A stretch of 64,000 nucleotides of DNA. Origin: an uncultured bacterium. GTDB taxonomy: Bacteria; Fidelibacterota; Marinisomatia; Marinisomatales; Marinisomataceae. A program made the position numbers and the translations under genes. The notes under the pieces were generated by a model that was given only the letters and a program-made list of their open reading frames with translations, searched no databases and had not been told where the DNA came from. The DNA lies in assembly GCA_943841495.1 (NCBI GenBank), contig CALSYL010000004.1:109592-173591 (forward strand), in the 5' to 3' direction. Positions 7,310-21,258 of this stretch are shown piece by piece. Each line of letters begins with the position of its first letter. Positions within the stretch are counted from its first letter, which is position 1.

Positions 7310-8596
7310 ATGAAATTAATTGAATTAAAAGAAAAAAAATTAACCGAATTAAAAGAAATTGCCAAATCAATGAGTATTGAAAAAACTTCTTCTATGTCAA
7401 AAGATGAACTGCTGAAAGCAATTACATCTACAGATAAAACAAATACTGAAGATACAAAAAAAGATATCGAAAAAGATGCTGCTCCTAAAAACGAGAAGAT
7501 GGCAGCTGGTGTGTTAGAGATACTCCCGGACGGTTATGGATTTTTAAGAAGTGTTAACGATAATTATTTACCAGGACCAGAAGATATTTACGTTAGTCCA
7601 TCACAAATTAAAAGATTTAAATTAAAAACCGGACATTTTGTTGAAGGAACAACAAGAGCTCCCAAATCAAAAGAAAGATTTCACGCCCTTCTTCATTTAC
7701 AAAAAGTAAATGGAGTTAATCCGGAGGAAATTAAAGGCCAAAGAAAATTTGACAAGTATACCCCATTGCATCCAAATGAGAAGTTTAACTTGTCTAATAC
7801 CAGCGACATGTCAATGAGAATCATGGATATGGTTGCACCTATTGGTAAAGGTCAGCGCGGGTTAATTGTTGCCCAGCCCAAAACAGGTAAAACAATTTTA
7901 ATTTCTAAAATTGCGAACGCTATTAGAAGAAACCATCCTAACACAGTACTCTTAATCCTTTTAATTGATGAAAGACCTGAAGAGGTTACAGATATGAAAA
8001 GGAGTGTTGATGCCGAGGTTATTGCTTCAACGTTTGATGAAGGACCAGAAAGACACGTTCAGGTGTCTGATATGGCTCTAGCGAAAGCGCAAAGGCTAGT
8101 AGAATGCGGAAAAGATGTAGTAATTCTATTAGATAGTATAACTCGTTTAGGAAGAGCTCATAATGCAGTTATACCACATAGTGGTAAGATATTATCTGGT
8201 GGTGTAGACTCTAATGCACTAAGAAAGCCAAAAAAATTCTTTGGAGCTGCAAGAAACACAGAAGAAGGTGGCAGCCTAACTATTATTGCTACAGCCTTAA
8301 TTGATACGGGTAGTAAAATGGACGGAGTTATTTTCGAAGAATTTAAAGGTACAGGCAATATGGAGCTGGTATTAGATCGCGAATTAAGCGATAGAAGAAT
8401 ATACCCAGCATTTAATATTGTTAAATCAGGAACGCGAAAAGAAGAATTGCTCATGTCTGACCAACATCTATCAAGAATGTACATTTTAAGAAAAATGCTA
8501 GGAGAAATGTCTACAGAGCAAGCTATGCAGTTTATGTCCGATAGAATGAGAAGAACAAAAACAAACCAAGAGTTCTTAGACTTAATGAGTCAATAA
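7310..8596 (+). CDS. rho: Transcription termination factor Rho
   Basis: Hexameric RNA helicase that ends transcription on untranslated RNA. The N-terminal Rho_N helices (about 1-40) are followed by a short charged linker, an RNA-binding cold-shock-like domain ([15 protein letters not shown] and the [12 protein letters not shown] segment) and a RecA-type motor with Walker A in QPKTGKT, Walker B in [16 protein letters not shown] and the R loop [12 protein letters not shown]. The length of 428 is normal. GAGGAAT lies just ahead of the ATG. The stop (TAA) abuts the aminotransferase ATG. Rho in the genome matters for reading the attenuation candidates in this window. Confidence 0.97.
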   Translation: MKLIELKEKKLTELKEIAKSMSIEKTSSMSKDELLKAITSTDKTNTEDTKKDIEKDAAPKNEKMAAGVLEILPDGYGFLRSVNDNYLPGPEDIYVSPSQIKRFKLKTGHFVEGTTRAPKSKERFHALLHLQKVNGVNPEEIKGQRKFDKYTPLHPNEKFNLSNTSDMSMRIMDMVAPIGKGQRGLIVAQPKTGKTILISKIANAIRRNHPNTVLLILLIDERPEEVTDMKRSVDAEVIASTFDEGPERHVQVSDMALAKAQRLVECGKDVVILLDSITRLGRAHNAVIPHSGKILSGGVDSNALRKPKKFFGAARNTEEGGSLTIIATALIDTGSKMDGVIFEEFKGTGNMELVLDRELSDRRIYPAFNIVKSGTRKEELLMSDQHLSRMYILRKMLGEMSTEQAMQFMSDRMRRTKTNQEFLDLMSQ

Positions 8597-9793
8597 ATGT
8601 TTAAAGAGTTTTCAAGTCTCGTAAAAAAAATAAAACCGTCGTTTACTTTACAAATGACATCGAGAGCTGCTGAACTAAAAGCACAAGGTGAAGACGTAAT
8701 AAATTTTGGAGTAGGAGAACCTGATTTTAATACACCTCAGCACATTATTGAGGCTGGCAAAGATGCAATGATCCAAGGATATACAAAATATACGCCAGGG
8801 TCAGGAATGTTAGATCTCAAGCTAGCCATTCAAAAAAAACTTTATAGTTTAACCAAATTAGACTATTCACCAGAAAATATTATTGTTTCAAATGGAGGAA
8901 AACAATCGTTGTCTGTTGTGTGCCAGGCATTATTTGATAAAGGAGATAAGGTGATAATCTTTACTCCTTATTGGGTATCTTTTCCAGAGTTTGTTAGGAT
9001 TGCTGGAGCAACACCTCTTTTTGTTGATACTATTCCAGAAAAGCAGTTTGAACCAGATTTTAGTGACTTAACCAATAAAATTGATTCATCTATTAAAGGA
9101 ATTATTATTAACTCACCTAGTAACCCAACTGGAGGAGTATGGTCTGATGAAGCAATTAAAAAACTATTAAAAATATGTAAAAAAAATAATTGGGTGATTA
9201 TTTCTGATGAAACATATGAAGAACTAGTATATGATAGCGAGTTTAAGGCAATCCAAACATTAGATGATTATGATTGTGAAATTGTAACAATAAGAAGTAT
9301 GTCAAAAACATATGCTATGACGGGTTGGAGAATTGGTTATACCACAGCTGACAAAAATATTGTAAAAGCAATGTCTAAAATCCAAGGTCAAACAACATCA
9401 TGTCCAAACGCAATAGGACAAAAGGCATCAATAGCAGCACTGTTAGGCAATCAACAGCCGGTAATAGATATGAAAGAAAAATTTCGAAATCGTAGAGCTG
9501 TAATGCATAAAGAATTAAATGCTTTAGAGGGTGTTGATTGTGGTATGCCTGGAGGGGCATTTTACATGTTTCCAGACTTCTCTCGCTATCTAAATAAAAA
9601 AACAGCAGATGGAAAAATTTTACAAGACACTTTCGACCTTTCTGATTATATTCTCGCCGATGCTAAAGTTGTGACTGTAGCTGGTGATGGATTTGGAGCA
9701 AGCGGGTATTTAAGATTCTCCTTCGCAACAAACACCGAAACAATTATAGCTGGCATTAAAAGAATAAAAGAAAGTTTAAAAAAACTAAAATGA
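8597..9793 (+). CDS. aspC: Class I/II pyridoxal-phosphate aminotransferase, aspartate aminotransferase-like
   Basis: Transfers amino groups between aspartate or a related amino acid and 2-oxoglutarate. The 398 residues show the type Ib aspartate aminotransferase pattern: GVGEPDFNTPQHI near the N-terminus, YTKYTPGSGM, SNGGKQSL for cofactor phosphate binding, NSPSNPTGGV, SDETYEELVYD, and the PLP lysine in SMSKTYAMTGWRIGY (about 237). LRFSFA near the end carries the substrate-carboxylate Arg. It starts immediately after rho and overlaps rpmE2 by 4 bp. Aspartate specificity is inferred from the subfamily look. Confidence 0.9.
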   Translation: MFKEFSSLVKKIKPSFTLQMTSRAAELKAQGEDVINFGVGEPDFNTPQHIIEAGKDAMIQGYTKYTPGSGMLDLKLAIQKKLYSLTKLDYSPENIIVSNGGKQSLSVVCQALFDKGDKVIIFTPYWVSFPEFVRIAGATPLFVDTIPEKQFEPDFSDLTNKIDSSIKGIIINSPSNPTGGVWSDEAIKKLLKICKKNNWVIISDETYEELVYDSEFKAIQTLDDYDCEIVTIRSMSKTYAMTGWRIGYTTADKNIVKAMSKIQGQTTSCPNAIGQKASIAALLGNQQPVIDMKEKFRNRRAVMHKELNALEGVDCGMPGGAFYMFPDFSRYLNKKTADGKILQDTFDLSDYILADAKVVTVAGDGFGASGYLRFSFATNTETIIAGIKRIKESLKKLK

Positions 9794-10044
9794 AAAAAGA
9801 TACACATTCAGAAGATTATAGATTGGTTGTTTTTGAGGATAGTTCTTGTAACTATTCTTTTCTAACGCGATCTACTGTAAAAACAGATAAAACTGTCAAG
9901 TGGGAAGATGGAAAAGAATACCCTCTTTTCAAAATAGAGATTTCTGACAAATCTCACCCCTATTATACCGGGCAAAGAACGCTTGTTGATACTGCTGGAA
10001 GAATTGAAAAATTCAATCGCAAGTACAAGAAAAAAGATTCTTAA
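9790..10044 (+). CDS. rpmE2: 50S ribosomal protein L31, type B
   Basis: Small protein of the large ribosomal subunit bridge region. The 84 residues contain YRLVVFEDSSCNYSFLTRSTV, here noted in part as VVFEDSS and FLTRSTV, then EYPLFKIEISDKSHPYYTGQ and DTAGRIEKFNRKY, the signature of L31. The zinc-binding CxxC pair of type A is absent, so this is the type B (zinc-independent) form. It overlaps the upstream aminotransferase by ATGA and precedes prfA by 29 bp. Confidence 0.93.
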   Translation: MKKDTHSEDYRLVVFEDSSCNYSFLTRSTVKTDKTVKWEDGKEYPLFKIEISDKSHPYYTGQRTLVDTAGRIEKFNRKYKKKDS

Positions 10045-10073
10045 AGCCTCTTTTTTAATAACTAAATTATCGT

Positions 10074-11129
10074 ATGGATATTCTATCAAAGGCTAGAAGC
10101 ATCATTTCTGATTATAATAATATAATGAGCCAAATGATGGATACTAAAATCATGTTAGATCAAGATAAAATGACCACCCTCTCTCGTGAAAAAAGCACCC
10201 TAGACGAGTCGTACGAATTAAGTAAGCAATATATTGACTTACAAGATCAATTAAGCGACTTGGACGATATGAAAAATGACAAAGAGTATGAAGACCTAAT
10301 TAAAGAAGAATCTTCAAAAATAAACCATAAAATTTTAAGGTTAGAAGACAAATTGATAAAAATCTTAATATCTGATGACCCAAATGATAATAAAAATGCA
10401 ATTATTGAAGTTAGGGCAGGAACTGGGGGCGACGAGGCCGGGTTGTTTGCATCAGATTTAATGCGAATGTACACGAGGTATGCAGAAAATAATAATTTTC
10501 AAATAAACATGATGGATATTCACGAAACAGGAGTTGGTGGCTTAAAATCGGCAACATTTAGTATAGAAGGCCCAAAGGCATATGGAACTTATAAGTATGA
10601 AAGTGGTGTGCATCGCGTTCAAAGGATCCCAAAAACAGAATCTGGAGGCAGAGTGCATACATCAGCTGCTACAGTGGCCGTATTACCAGAAGCAGAAACC
10701 GCAGAAGTAGAAATTAATAATGCCGATATTAAAGTGGATACTTATAGAGCCAGCGGTGCAGGAGGACAGCATGTTAATAAAACAGAGTCTGCAATCAGAT
10801 TAACACATATTCCAACAGGGCTAGTAGTCACCTGCCAAGATGAAGCCTCTCAACATAAAAATAAAGCTTCAGCTATGAAGGTCTTGCGATCAAGGTTGTT
10901 TGCCCTAGAACAAGAAAAGCTTAACAAAGATAGAGATGATATGAGGAAAAATTTGGTTTCTACAGGAGATAGATCTGCAAAAATTAGAACATATAATTTT
11001 CCACAGGGAAGAATAACTGACCACAGAATAAATTATACTTCTCACAAGCTACAGGCTACTCTTGAGGGTGACATTTCACACTTGATTGAGCAGTTAAAGC
11101 TTGCGGAAGAGAGCGCACAAATAGAATAA
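10074..11129 (+). CDS. prfA: Peptide chain release factor 1
   Basis: Recognises UAA and UAG stop codons and triggers peptide release. The GGQ motif is in YRASGAGGQHVNKTESAIR (around residue 230), the glutamine being the substrate of PrmC encoded next door. The upstream domain has VEVRAGTGGDEAGLFASDL and GVHRVQRIPKTESGGRVHTS, and the end reads NFPQGRITDHRINYT. Its 351 residues are normal. It lies 1 bp from prmC, the usual prfA-prmC pairing. Confidence 0.97.
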   Translation: MDILSKARSIISDYNNIMSQMMDTKIMLDQDKMTTLSREKSTLDESYELSKQYIDLQDQLSDLDDMKNDKEYEDLIKEESSKINHKILRLEDKLIKILISDDPNDNKNAIIEVRAGTGGDEAGLFASDLMRMYTRYAENNNFQINMMDIHETGVGGLKSATFSIEGPKAYGTYKYESGVHRVQRIPKTESGGRVHTSAATVAVLPEAETAEVEINNADIKVDTYRASGAGGQHVNKTESAIRLTHIPTGLVVTCQDEASQHKNKASAMKVLRSRLFALEQEKLNKDRDDMRKNLVSTGDRSAKIRTYNFPQGRITDHRINYTSHKLQATLEGDISHLIEQLKLAEESAQIE

Positions 11130-11130
11130 A

Positions 11131-11979
11131 ATGAATAAGACTACTCTGCTCAGAGATTATTTACATTTACAACTTTTCAAACTAAAAAAAACAAGCGTTC
11201 AAGAATCAAAACAGAAATCTGAAATGTTAATTCAACATTGCCTAAAGATTTCTAAAGCAGATATATATTTAAAAGATATTTTATTAGATAAACAAAACAT
11301 TGATGATTTAAATATTATGTTTGATAGTCTTATTATGAATACTCCTGTACAACACATTATTGAAGAAACCTTTTTTTATGAAAATAGCTTTTTTACCCCT
11401 CCAGGAACATTTATTCCACGAACAGATACTGAGTTGTTAGTCGATTGCGCGATTGATTTTTTGTCAACAAAAAAAACTAAATTAAGAATTTTGGATTTAT
11501 GCACTGGAAGCGGATGTATTGTTCTAAGCATAGCAAAGAAGTTTCCACAAAATGATTTCATAGGAATAGATAAGTCAAGTCTTGCAATCAAAGTAGCAGA
11601 AAAAAATCAAAAATTACTAAAAATAGATAATGTTAAATTTTTAAAAGAGGACATATTTAACCTTAAAATTAACAAGGTTGATTTATTGGTTTGTAACCCG
11701 CCATATTTAGCAAAAGAAGAAATTGAAAGCTTAGATTCTTCAGTTAAAAATCATGATCCTGAAATAGCTCTAACAGACTTGAAAGACGGAACGACATATT
11801 ATAAATTTTTAATCTCAAATTTCAAATCTTTGATTAACAAAAATGGAGCAATGTTTATTGAGCTACCCTACTCACCTGTTGCAAAAGATATTGAATCTAT
11901 TAATAAAAAACTTAATAGTAATAAATCTACTTATTTGAAAGATTTAGAAGGAAAAAATAGAGTAATTAAGATATATTAA
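11131..11979 (+). CDS. prmC: Release factor glutamine methyltransferase
   Basis: N5-methylates the glutamine of the GGQ motif in release factors using S-adenosylmethionine. The Rossmann methyltransferase core shows FIPRTDTELLV, ILDLCTGSGCIVLSIA (SAM site) and the catalytic VCNPPYL around residue 190. The first 80 residues form the helical N-domain that docks on release factors. Length (282) and position directly after prfA support the call. The ATG lies 1 bp after the prfA stop. Confidence 0.95.
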   Translation: MNKTTLLRDYLHLQLFKLKKTSVQESKQKSEMLIQHCLKISKADIYLKDILLDKQNIDDLNIMFDSLIMNTPVQHIIEETFFYENSFFTPPGTFIPRTDTELLVDCAIDFLSTKKTKLRILDLCTGSGCIVLSIAKKFPQNDFIGIDKSSLAIKVAEKNQKLLKIDNVKFLKEDIFNLKINKVDLLVCNPPYLAKEEIESLDSSVKNHDPEIALTDLKDGTTYYKFLISNFKSLINKNGAMFIELPYSPVAKDIESINKKLNSNKSTYLKDLEGKNRVIKIY

Positions 11980-11985
11980 GTACTT

Positions 11986-14900
11986 ATGAAAAGCGAATTT
12001 ATTCATCTCCATAATCATTCCGACAACAGCTTATTGGATGGTGCACAAAATATTCCATCAGTACTTGAAACCATCCACGATTTAGGAATGGATTCTGTTG
12101 CTCTCACGGAACACGGCAATCTTTTTGGTGCAGTGTCTTTCTATAAAAAAGCAAAAGATAAAAACATTAAACCTATTATCGGTTGTGAGGTTTATGTAGC
12201 CAAAGGTAGTCGATTCCAAAAAGACAGATCTAGCGGTATGGGCCAATATAATCATCTAGTATTAATTGCCCAAAATTACCAAGGCTATAAAAACTTGATG
12301 AAAATTGTTACGCATGGCTACCTCGAAGGTTTTTATTATAAACCAAGGGTTGATGTTGAAATTTTAAAAAAATATAATGAAGGAATTATATGCCTTTCAG
12401 CTTGCTTGAAAGGGATACTTCCTGAAACGCTAATATATAATGGTCTAGATGCTGGTAAAAAGGTTGCTGAAGAATATTCAAGCATTTTCCCAGACAGATA
12501 TTATATCGAACTCCAAAATCACGGTATACCCGAAGAGCTCCAAAATATTCAATTAGCAACAAAATTAGCAAAAGACATGAACTTGCCTATCATTGCAACT
12601 AACGATGCTCATTATGCTAAAAAAGAACATTATACAGCACACGATGTGCATATTTGCATTGGAACAGGAAAGCAATTGTCAGATAAAAAGAGGTTAAAAT
12701 ATCCAGGGAATGAATTTTATTTCAAATCACAAGATGAAATGTTTTCTTTATTTAAACAATTTCCCCAAGCATTAGAAAATACTAGAGCATTAGCGGACTC
12801 AATTGAATTAGAAATACCAATGGAGGATTACCACCTACCATGGTATACGATTCCTAGTGATACTAAATCAAAAGACATTGATGATTATTTGAAATCATTG
12901 TGTAGCACAGGTTTAAGAAATAAGTATGATGATATTAACAATGAAATAACTGAAAGACTTGATTACGAACTATCTGTGATAAAAAAAATGGGATTTGCGA
13001 GCTACTTTTTAATTACTGCAGATTTTGTTCAGTATGCCAAGAAAAATAAAATTCCTGTAGGCCCCGGTAGGGGATCTGCTCCCGGAAGCTTAGTTTCATA
13101 CGCGCTTGATATCACAAACATTGATCCACTTAAACATAATTTGATCTTTGAAAGATTTTTAAATCCAGACAGGATAAGCATGCCCGATATTGACATAGAT
13201 TTTTGCGTGGAAAGAAGAGGTCAGGTAATTGACTATCTAAAAAGTATATATGGAGAAGATTCTGTTACCCAAATTATTACTTTTGGAAAAATGAATGCTA
13301 GAGGGGTGATTAGAGATGTAGGTAGAGTGATGAGTTATCCATATTCTGAAGTAGACAAGATAGCTAAAATGATTCCGGAAGGTCCAAAAGTGACTCTTGA
13401 TAAGGCTTTAAAACAAAACTCAGATTTAAGAACAGTCTCTCAGACAAACTATAAAGAACTTATTGAGAATGCAAAAGTTCTTGAAGGAATGACACGACAT
13501 GCTTCTATACATGCTGCTGGAGTTGTGGTTCGCACCTGGTGATTTAACAGACTTTGTTCCGCTCTATAGATCCTCCCAAGGAGATGTAACAACTCAATAT
13601 GATATGAAAGAGCTCGAATCAATAGGTCTGTTAAAGATGGACTTTCTTGGCTTGCGAAATTTAACGGTTATAGACAGAACAATTGATTTGATAAAAAAGA
13701 GATTTAATAAAGAGATAGTTATTGACGACATTGATATGGAAGATCCAAAAGTTTATAAGCTTTTCGCAAAAGGACTAACAGTAGGAATTTTCCAATTTGA
13801 ATCGGCCGGTATGAGAGAATTTTTAAAAAAATTACAACCAAAAAGTATCGATGGATTAATAGCTATGAACGCATTATACAGACCTGGGCCAATGCAAAAT
13901 ATTGATAAGTACATTAAAAGAGCGCACGGAAAAGAAAAAGTTGAATACGTTCATCCATTATTAGAAGAAGCGCTCAAAGAGACCTATGGAATTATAGTTT
14001 ACCAAGAACAAGTAATGCAAATTGCTAATATCATTGCAGGATTCACATTATCAGAAGCGGACGAAATGAGAAGAGCAATTGGTAAAAAAATCAGGTCATT
14101 AATGGACAAAATGGCGGAAAAATTTATTAAAGGAGCTGTTAAGAATGGTTTAACCAAAGCAAAAGCAACTCAGATTTTTGATTTAATAGATAAATTTGCT
14201 CAATATGGGTTTAATAAAAGTCATTCAGTTGCATATTCATATATTGCGTATCAAACTGGTTGGCTCAAAACACACTATACAGCTGAGTTTATGTCTGCAA
14301 ATTTGACTAGCGAAATGAATAATACCAATAAAGTAGTTGTTCTAATTAATGAATGCAGAAAACTAAAAATAAAAGTACATGCACCTGATATAAATAAATC
14401 CGGCATAAATTTTGAGCCTCTAAATGATCACGAAATTTCTTTTGGACTAAATGCTGTTAAGAATGTTGGAATTAAGGCTTTAGAGAAATGTATTGAGGTG
14501 CGAGAAAAAGGAGGCGAATTTAAATCAATATTTGATTTTGTATCAAGGGTTGATCAAAGACTTGTAAACAAGAAAGTATTAGAAAGTTTAATATTAGCGG
14601 GCGCATTTGATTCTGTAAGTACAAATCGTGCACAGTTGTATGAAGCGATAGATGTTGCTATTAACTATGGACAACAAATAGATAAGCATTCAAATAAAAA
14701 TCAAATTAACCTTTTCGGTGAAGAAGAAAATTTAGTCAAAATTCCAGATATGCCCATAACAGAGGATTGGGAAAACCAAGACAAACTATCAAAAGAAAAA
14801 GAGGTGCTTGGCCTGTATGTTTCAGGAAACCCCCTAATTAAATATGCAGACACCATTGAGGAATTAAGTAATTATGATTTTTCAGACAAAAAAATAATTA

Positions 14901-15409
14901 AAGAAAATTCTATAATAAAGATTGGTGGAGCTGTTACAAACTTTAAATTACACTTTGATAAAAAAAATCAACAAATGGCCTTTTTCAACCTTGACTGTTT
15001 AGGTGGGCAAGCGGAAGCAATTATTTTTCACGATGCATTTGATAAGTATAAAGAAATTATCAAAGATAATAATATTGTTTTTCTGGTAGGTCATACATCA
15101 TCGCAAAACGATTTTGCAGATTTGAAATTAATTGTTGATGAAGTGGTACCAATTAATCATGCAAAAAAAGTTTTGAAGTTAAATGAAGTCAACATTAGAC
15201 TACCAAAAAATTCATCAAAAGATTTAATGAATGATATTGTCGAATTAGCAAAGAACAATGCAGGAGACCATTTGTTTGTAGTTCATATTCCTTCAAACAA
15301 TGACAGTGAAAGAAAGATTGTTTCAAAGAAAATGAAAGTTTCTAATAATAATCAATTTCTTATTTTGTTAAGAGATTTATTAGGAGTATCAAACGTCTGG
15401 ATTGATTAA
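11986..15409 (+). CDS. dnaE: DNA polymerase III alpha subunit (apparent 1-base frameshift near 13531)
   Basis: Replicative polymerase of the C family. The first frame (11986-13542) carries the PHP domain (HLHNHSDNSLLDGA, ALTEHGNLFG), GPGRGSAPGSLVSYAL and the catalytic PDIDIDFCVERRG, ending ASIHAAGVVV followed by R-T-W and a stop. The second frame continues APGDLTDFVPLY through the fingers (NALYRPGPMQNIDKYI, VYQEQVMQIA), the tandem HhH region and an OB domain to 15409. Removing one base (C at 13531) restores GVVVAPGDLTDF and gives 1140 residues, the normal size. The break is most likely a sequence error, since the gene is essential and each side is intact. Confidence 0.93.
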
Positions 15410-15417
15410 ATTATATT

Positions 15418-15828
15418 ATGAAAATAAATCCTCCAATTAGAATACTTATGGCTAAACCAGGCTTAGATGGACATGATCGCGGTATTAAGGTTTTAGCTGC
15501 AGCGTACAGAGATGCAGGCATGGATGTAATATATTTAGGTCTTCGCCAAACGCCTGAAAGCATAGTTAGAGTCTCTATACAGGAGGGTGTAGATGTAATA
15601 GCCCTATCAATATTGTCCGGTGCCCATATGACTATTTTTACAAAAGTCATGGAACTTATAAACGAGCACAAGCTAAAGAATGTTCTCGTTACTGGAGGAG
15701 GAATTATACCAGATGAAGATAATAAAGCATTATCCAAAATAGGGGTTGGCCAACTCTTTGGTCCAGGAACACCGGTGAAAGAATCATTGAAATATATTGA
15801 AGATTGGGTTAAAAAAAATAGAAGATGA
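15418..15828 (+). CDS. Cobalamin-binding small subunit of methylmalonyl-CoA mutase-type enzyme
   Basis: B12-binding domain protein of 136 residues. The base-off cobalamin motif DxHxxG is DGHDRG at 17-22, with His19 as lower axial ligand, followed by SILSGAH and TGGGIIP, which contact the nucleotide tail. Such stand-alone subunits pair with a separate catalytic subunit (methylmalonyl-CoA, or isobutyryl-/ethylmalonyl-CoA-type mutases). No catalytic subunit is in the window, so the acyl-CoA substrate is not known. It follows dnaE by 8 bp and overlaps the next gene by 4 bp. Confidence 0.9.
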   Translation: MKINPPIRILMAKPGLDGHDRGIKVLAAAYRDAGMDVIYLGLRQTPESIVRVSIQEGVDVIALSILSGAHMTIFTKVMELINEHKLKNVLVTGGGIIPDEDNKALSKIGVGQLFGPGTPVKESLKYIEDWVKKNRR

Positions 15829-16235
15829 TTTCTAATATTACCACAACTTTTTTAAAAGCAGAAAAAGCTTTTAACCAAGAAAAATATAGAGAAGCGACTA
15901 AGCTTTTAAATGAAGTAATAGATCATGACAGAGATTTTTATTCTGCATACTTGTTATTATATGAGATATATAATAACAAAAAATCTCAACAAAAAAATAT
16001 GATTTACAAGGAGCTTAAGCGACTTAATCTTGATTTAGAAATTGATCATAAACCAATTACGATAAAGACTAAAAAAAATATTACAAATCCAAAACTAGTA
16101 ACTTTATCATTAATAAAACTTATGATTGCTCAAGGTAAAAAAAGTCAAGCTAAAAAAAATCTGAGATTAATTATTAAGCACTCTAAAATTAAAAAAAACA
16201 TTATTAGCGCTGAAGAAATGTTGAAAAGTTTATAA
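15825..16235 (+). CDS. Hypothetical TPR-like helical protein
   Basis: No confident family. The 136 residues are lysine-rich and helical: AFNQEKYREATKLLNEVI resembles one TPR unit (about 13-40), and LIKLMIAQGKKSQAKKNLRLII resembles another near the C-terminus (about 95-125). No signal peptide or membrane segment is seen. It overlaps the B12-binding gene by ATGA and is followed 9 bp later by the Xaa-Pro peptidase gene, so it belongs to the same operon. A scaffolding role is only a guess. Confidence 0.65.
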   Translation: MISNITTTFLKAEKAFNQEKYREATKLLNEVIDHDRDFYSAYLLLYEIYNNKKSQQKNMIYKELKRLNLDLEIDHKPITIKTKKNITNPKLVTLSLIKLMIAQGKKSQAKKNLRLIIKHSKIKKNIISAEEMLKSL

Positions 16236-16244
16236 GGAGAATAT

Positions 16245-17332
16245 ATGAGTTTAGAATATTTTAAAAGAAGACAAGATAAATTAAAAAATCAGCTAGCCAA
16301 GAAAAATATAGATGGTATGTTAGTGACTAACCTAATTCATATAAGATATTTGTGCGGATTTACCGGATCTAGTGCCACACTCCTAGTTATGCCTGAAGAA
16401 TTAGTTTTTATCACAGACGGTAGATATGTATTTCAATCTGAAAATGAGGTAAAAGGCGCAAGAATAATTATTGATAGCATTCCACATTTTGAAGTCATTA
16501 GAAATAAAAAAATCCTAAAAGATGGATCAGTAATTGCTTTTGATGGTAATAGCGTTACTCACCAAAATTTTCAAACGATTTCACAGGTTTTATCAAATAT
16601 AAAGCTCCAAAATATCATAGGATTGATTGAAAAGATGGCAATGAAAAAAGATGAAAAAGAGTTGGAAGCTATAAGAACTGCTGTCGAAATAACAGATCAA
16701 GCCTTTGCTGAAGTTTTTCCAATGGTAAAAATTGGAGTCAAAGAAAAAGAAATTGCGAACAAATTGTCCTTTCTATACAGACAATATGGAGACGCCGACT
16801 CAGACGCTTTCGCAGCAATTGTAGGAACAGGACCCAATTCGGCCAAACCACACCATAAACCAACTGATAGAAAAATAGGACCAGGAGAATTGCTAGTAAT
16901 AGATTCAGGAGCAAAGTTTGCAGGATATCATGCAGACATGACACGCTCCTTTGCTACTAAGGGCTATTCAGATGAACAGAAATCTATATATGATATTGTT
17001 TTAGAAGCCCAAACGAAAAGTATTGATGGTATTAAAGCAGGTATTTCATGCAAAGACATTGATTCCATTGCAAGAAGTCATATTGAAAAAGCAGGATATG
17101 GTCAATATTTTGATCACGGACTGGGCCATTCTTTAGGGCTTGAAATCCATGAAGATCCAAGATTTAGCAAAGTAAGTAAGGATATTTTGGATGTGAACTA
17201 TGTAATGACAGTCGAGCCCGGTATTTACGTCAAGGATATTGGTGGGGTTAGAATTGAAGATGATATTATTGTAAAAGAAGACGGTGCAGAAATATTAAAT
17301 AAAACATCAAAAGAATTACAAATTATTTCATA

Positions 17333-17333
<1 letters not shown>
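16245..17333 (+). CDS. pepP: Xaa-Pro aminopeptidase / M24 metallopeptidase
   Basis: Removes N-terminal residues preceding proline, using two metal ions. A creatinase-like N-domain (about 1-125) precedes the pita-bread fold. Metal ligands are visible: Asp in VIDSGAKFAGYHADMTRSF (two Asp), His in HGLGHSLGLEIHEDP, Glu in MTVEPGIYV and Glu in GVRIEDDIIV. At 362 residues it resembles the short bacterial PepP/PepQ-like type. AAGGAG precedes the ATG. The stop overlaps the start of the following lipoprotein gene by one base. Confidence 0.9.
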
Positions 17334-20283
<2,950 letters not shown>

Positions 20284-20328
20284 ATACCTGTTTTAAATGA
20301 ATAAGTATTTATAAAATTGTAATCAAAA

Positions 20329-21258
20329 ATGAACAATAATCTTGCTATCAAAATAATTAATCTCTTTAAATCTTATGAGAATGTTCATGCTGTGAATGGA
20401 ATAGATCTCGAAATTAAAAAAGGAGAATTTTATGGACTTTTAGGGCCAAATGGCGCAGGTAAGTCCACAACAATAAATTCTATTACCAGCCTAGTTAAAC
20501 CTTCAAAAGGATCTATTGAAATCTTTGGTAAAAATATTGAAGATAATTTTAGATTTGCTAGGTCAAAAGTTGGTATAGCTCAACAAGAAGTGAGCCAAGA
20601 TTGGTTTTTCCCAGTAGAACAATTATTGTATTTTCAAGCAGGGTTTTATGGCGTACTTAGAAAGGATGCAAAAGAAAGAATAGAGTACCTTCTCAATAAA
20701 TTAGGTTTATCTAAACATAGATCTAAAAAAATGAGAGAACTATCAGGTGGCATGAAACGTAGATTGCAAATCGCAAAAGCTTTAGTCCATGACCCAGATA
20801 TTATTATTTTAGATGAACCTACAGCAGGTGTTGACGTAGAACTAAGACACGATTTATGGACATATTTGCAAGAACTGCACAGTGAAGGAAAGACAATTCT
20901 ACTAACTACGCACTATATTGATGAAGCAGAGCTATTGTGCGAGCGAGTAGGAATTATTGATAAAGGAAAATTGATTGTTGAAGACTCAGTAAATAATCTT
21001 AAAAAAATGGTAAAAAATTCATCCATAGAAATTCAATTAAAAGATGAATTAGAAAATAAACCTCAATTCTTAAATGACTATGAACATCACATAGAAGATA
21101 AAAAAATTAATATTATAATAGATAAACCCAATATGGAATTACCATCAATCATTCTTAAGTTTTCTGAAAAAGCTATCAAAATTGAAGATATCCATATTCC
21201 TCAAACCTCTTTGGAGGATGTTTTTTTAGATTTAACAGGGAGAAAGATTAATGATTAA
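20329..21258 (+). CDS. ABC-2 type exporter, ATP-binding protein
   Basis: ATPase of a two-gene ABC exporter of the DrrA/CcmA-like class. Walker A is GPNGAGKST (about 38-46), the signature LSGGMKRR, Walker B IIILDEP with the H-loop in LLTTHYIDEAELL. The 309 residues include a C-terminal accessory region (about 220-309), common in exporters of polysaccharides, lipids or drugs. It overlaps the permease gene by 8 bp. The substrate cannot be told from the sequence. Confidence 0.93.
   Translation: MNNNLAIKIINLFKSYENVHAVNGIDLEIKKGEFYGLLGPNGAGKSTTINSITSLVKPSKGSIEIFGKNIEDNFRFARSKVGIAQQEVSQDWFFPVEQLLYFQAGFYGVLRKDAKERIEYLLNKLGLSKHRSKKMRELSGGMKRRLQIAKALVHDPDIIILDEPTAGVDVELRHDLWTYLQELHSEGKTILLTTHYIDEAELLCERVGIIDKGKLIVEDSVNNLKKMVKNSSIEIQLKDELENKPQFLNDYEHHIEDKKINIIIDKPNMELPSIILKFSEKAIKIEDIHIPQTSLEDVFLDLTGRKIND

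Noticed and set aside
11986..15409. dnaE as a natural split gene or intein-containing gene
   Set aside because: The two frames overlap by 44 bp and are joined by deleting one base; there are no intein motifs or separate start signals.
15850..15872. TTAAAAGC/GCTTTTAA inverted repeat at the start of the TPR-like gene as a terminator
   Set aside because: It is weak, A-T rich and not followed by a U-run.
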